A stretch of 64,000 nt of DNA. Origin: an uncultured Verrucomicrobiales bacterium. GTDB lineage: Bacteria > Verrucomicrobiota > Verrucomicrobiia > Verrucomicrobiales > Akkermansiaceae. The notes beneath the pieces were generated by a model. The model saw only the letters and a program-made list of their open reading frames with translations. It was not told the origin of the DNA and did not search any database. The translations under genes were made by a program, and so were the position numbers. This document shows, piece after piece, positions 62,730 to 64,000 of the stretch (positions within the stretch are counted from its first letter, which is position 1; each line of letters begins with the position of its first letter). The stretch spans positions 1-64,000 of the forward strand of contig CALGZA010000006.1 in the NCBI GenBank assembly GCA_937934595.1, read 5' to 3'.

Positions 62730-62982
62730 TTATACCATTTAAACTATTAGAATGGATTGATAGCAAAACAAAATAGCAATATAGCAATATAGCAAGGCAA
62801 GAGGCAAGAGGAAAGAGGAAAGAGGAAAGAGGAAAGAGGAAAGCGAATAGTGGACTATGCAACTGACGAATAACGCAGCTAATCTTGATATATTGTTGTG
62901 CACTTCAAAAAATCAGCTCTGCTGCTGTTTCCAAATGTATTGAAACTACTATCAGCCCAGAATAACGGTGAAAATGGTATTA
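62730..62982. mobile_element. MITE-like non-coding repeat, copy 3, with internal tandem expansion
   Basis: Same ends and interior as copies 1 and 2, plus (AGAGGAA)n and (ATAGCAAT)n expansions. Confidence 0.85.
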
Positions 62983-63024
62983 GGGGTATTTACCGGCAAT
63001 AATGAAACACACCAACCAACAACA

Positions 63025-63057
63025 AAAACGCTGTAACCATTACAGTTACAGCGTTTT
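63025..63057. terminator. Strong hairpin at the island boundary
   Basis: AAAACGCTGTAAC-CATTACA-GTTACAGCGTTTT, symmetrical A/T tails, possibly bidirectional. Confidence 0.7.
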
Positions 63058-63061
63058 AGAT

Positions 63062-63109
63062 TGGTTACGGGAGTAGGATTTGAACCTACGACCTTCAGGT
63101 TATGAGCCT
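63062..63109 (-). other. Truncated tRNA-Met(CAU) 3' half, probable att site
   Basis: Minus strand AGGCTCATAACCTGAAGGTCGTAGGTTCAAATCCTACTCCCGTAACCA contains the CAU anticodon loop, T arm, acceptor 3' strand and CCA. No TACGGGA 5' acceptor strand or D arm found upstream. Confidence 0.8.
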
Positions 63110-63208
63110 ATAGACCACCATTATAAACAAAGGGTAAACTTTTTTTACTGTTACGTTTACTGTCATTTATACTTGTTTTATGCAGGAAAATGCAGGCAAT
63201 ATATCACC

Positions 63209-64000
63209 ATGAGCAAACAAAATCAGAGAGTGAGATTCGTTGATAAAACTAAAGCTGGAGAATCGCCAATTATCTCATTAGTCACCCAAGAGAAGAAAGG
63301 CAAAGAATATCATGCTTGGCAGGTTGCTTATAAACTTGGTGGTAAACGCCATCGTAAACAATTTAAAACTCAAAGTGAGGCAGAATCATACCAACATCAA
63401 AAAGCATTAGAGCTAAAAGGCCTAGCAAGCGATAAAAAGGCTAAAATGACAACACTCACCAGCGAACAAATCATATCAGCCGAGAATGCTATAAAAAGCC
63501 TAGGGGATTCCTACACACTGGAACAAGCTGTTCAATTTTTTCTATCCAACCACAAAGCACCAGATCACAAAATCACACTCAAGGACGCATCCAACCTATA
63601 CCTAGAAGATTGTGAGCGTGAAGGCACAAGAGAGAGAACCATTAAACAGAAGCAAAGCGTTCTTCTAATGCTTACCAACGAGCTAGAGAACCCATACACA
63701 CACGAAGTTACTCAAAACAAAATAACTAAATTCCTGAGAGGACTGAGAGCCAAGAATGGAATAACTACCGCCACCAGAAAGACATGGAACAACTACCGCA
63801 ACGAGATCAACCATTTCTTTAAGTGGGCGATCAAAAACGACCCTTCCACAAACCGCCCTTTCACTTTCAAGAATCCAGTAGAGGGCATTACCATTTATAC
63901 ATCCAAGCAAGTAGCAGAGCAGCGCCAAGCAATAGCCATAACGCCACCTGAGAAGCTAGTAAAGAGGCTTTCAGCACTCAGGGCATGGAAAGACGGCGCA
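63209..64000 (+). CDS. Tyrosine-type phage/island integrase, 5' part, runs off the window
   Basis: MSKQNQRVRFVDKTKAGESPIISLVTQEKKGKEYHAWQVAYKLGGKRHRKQFKTQSEAESY... with SAM-like core-binding region (TRERTIKQKQSVLLMLTNELE...WNNYRNEINHFFKWAIKN). No stop before 64000. Catalytic domain not visible. Confidence 0.75.
   Translation, partial: MSKQNQRVRFVDKTKAGESPIISLVTQEKKGKEYHAWQVAYKLGGKRHRKQFKTQSEAESYQHQKALELKGLASDKKAKMTTLTSEQIISAENAIKSLGDSYTLEQAVQFFLSNHKAPDHKITLKDASNLYLEDCEREGTRERTIKQKQSVLLMLTNELENPYTHEVTQNKITKFLRGLRAKNGITTATRKTWNNYRNEINHFFKWAIKNDPSTNRPFTFKNPVEGITIYTSKQVAEQRQAIAITPPEKLVKRLSALRAWKDGA

Noticed and set aside
63062-63140. Complete tRNA-Met gene
   Set aside because: Only the 3' portion from the anticodon region matches; no D arm or 5' acceptor strand TACGGGA found.
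1-64000. CRISPR array
   Set aside because: No regularly spaced direct repeats with unique spacers seen; the repeated families are the MITE-like units and short tandem repeats.
1-64000. selC (tRNA-Sec) or selB in the window
   Set aside because: Looked for a long-variable-arm tRNA with a TCA anticodon and an EF-Tu-like selB; neither recognised by eye. A covariance-model search is needed.

Overview
The window looks like chromosome of a PVC-group bacterium, most likely Verrucomicrobia. Supporting evidence: PEP-CTERM proteins, a TIGR04073-like exosortase-associated protein, a PSD1/planctomycete-cytochrome plus DUF1501 pair, a sulfatase, and ASPIC/UnbV repeats. Housekeeping genes include mutS, accA, acpP, selD, ribF, mdh, a pta-like gene, tmk, mazG, rpsU, trpD, miaB, a sigma-70 gene, selA and ndk. 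The main discovery is a selenocysteine (Sec) system. selA and selD are both present, and three genes that the ORF track splits or truncates are each interrupted by one in-frame UGA. Each UGA is followed within about 17-32 nt by a SECIS-like hairpin with a GU-containing loop: (i) selD (CGG-U-ASK), (ii) miaB, where Sec replaces the first [4Fe-4S]-ligating Cys (KTYG-U-QMNERDSEQV), and (iii) an FG-GAP/ASPIC-UnbV/thioredoxin-like/TPR protein (DDL-U-SFYWRQV). A PhnD/PhnC/PhnE-type ABC transporter may import an oxyanion such as selenate. The second system is an NAD/ADP-ribose operon at 29.2-33.8 kb: NrtR-like Nudix regulator, vault-shoulder-like protein, nicotinamidase and two ADP-ribosylglycohydrolases, with two AGTGT-N7-ACACT palindromes just upstream. 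Other features are a three-copy MITE-like repeat family with terminal inverted repeats, an integrase next to a truncated tRNA-Met 3' end (island boundary), and strong strand compositional asymmetry. No homology search or folding program was run; family names come from reading the translations.
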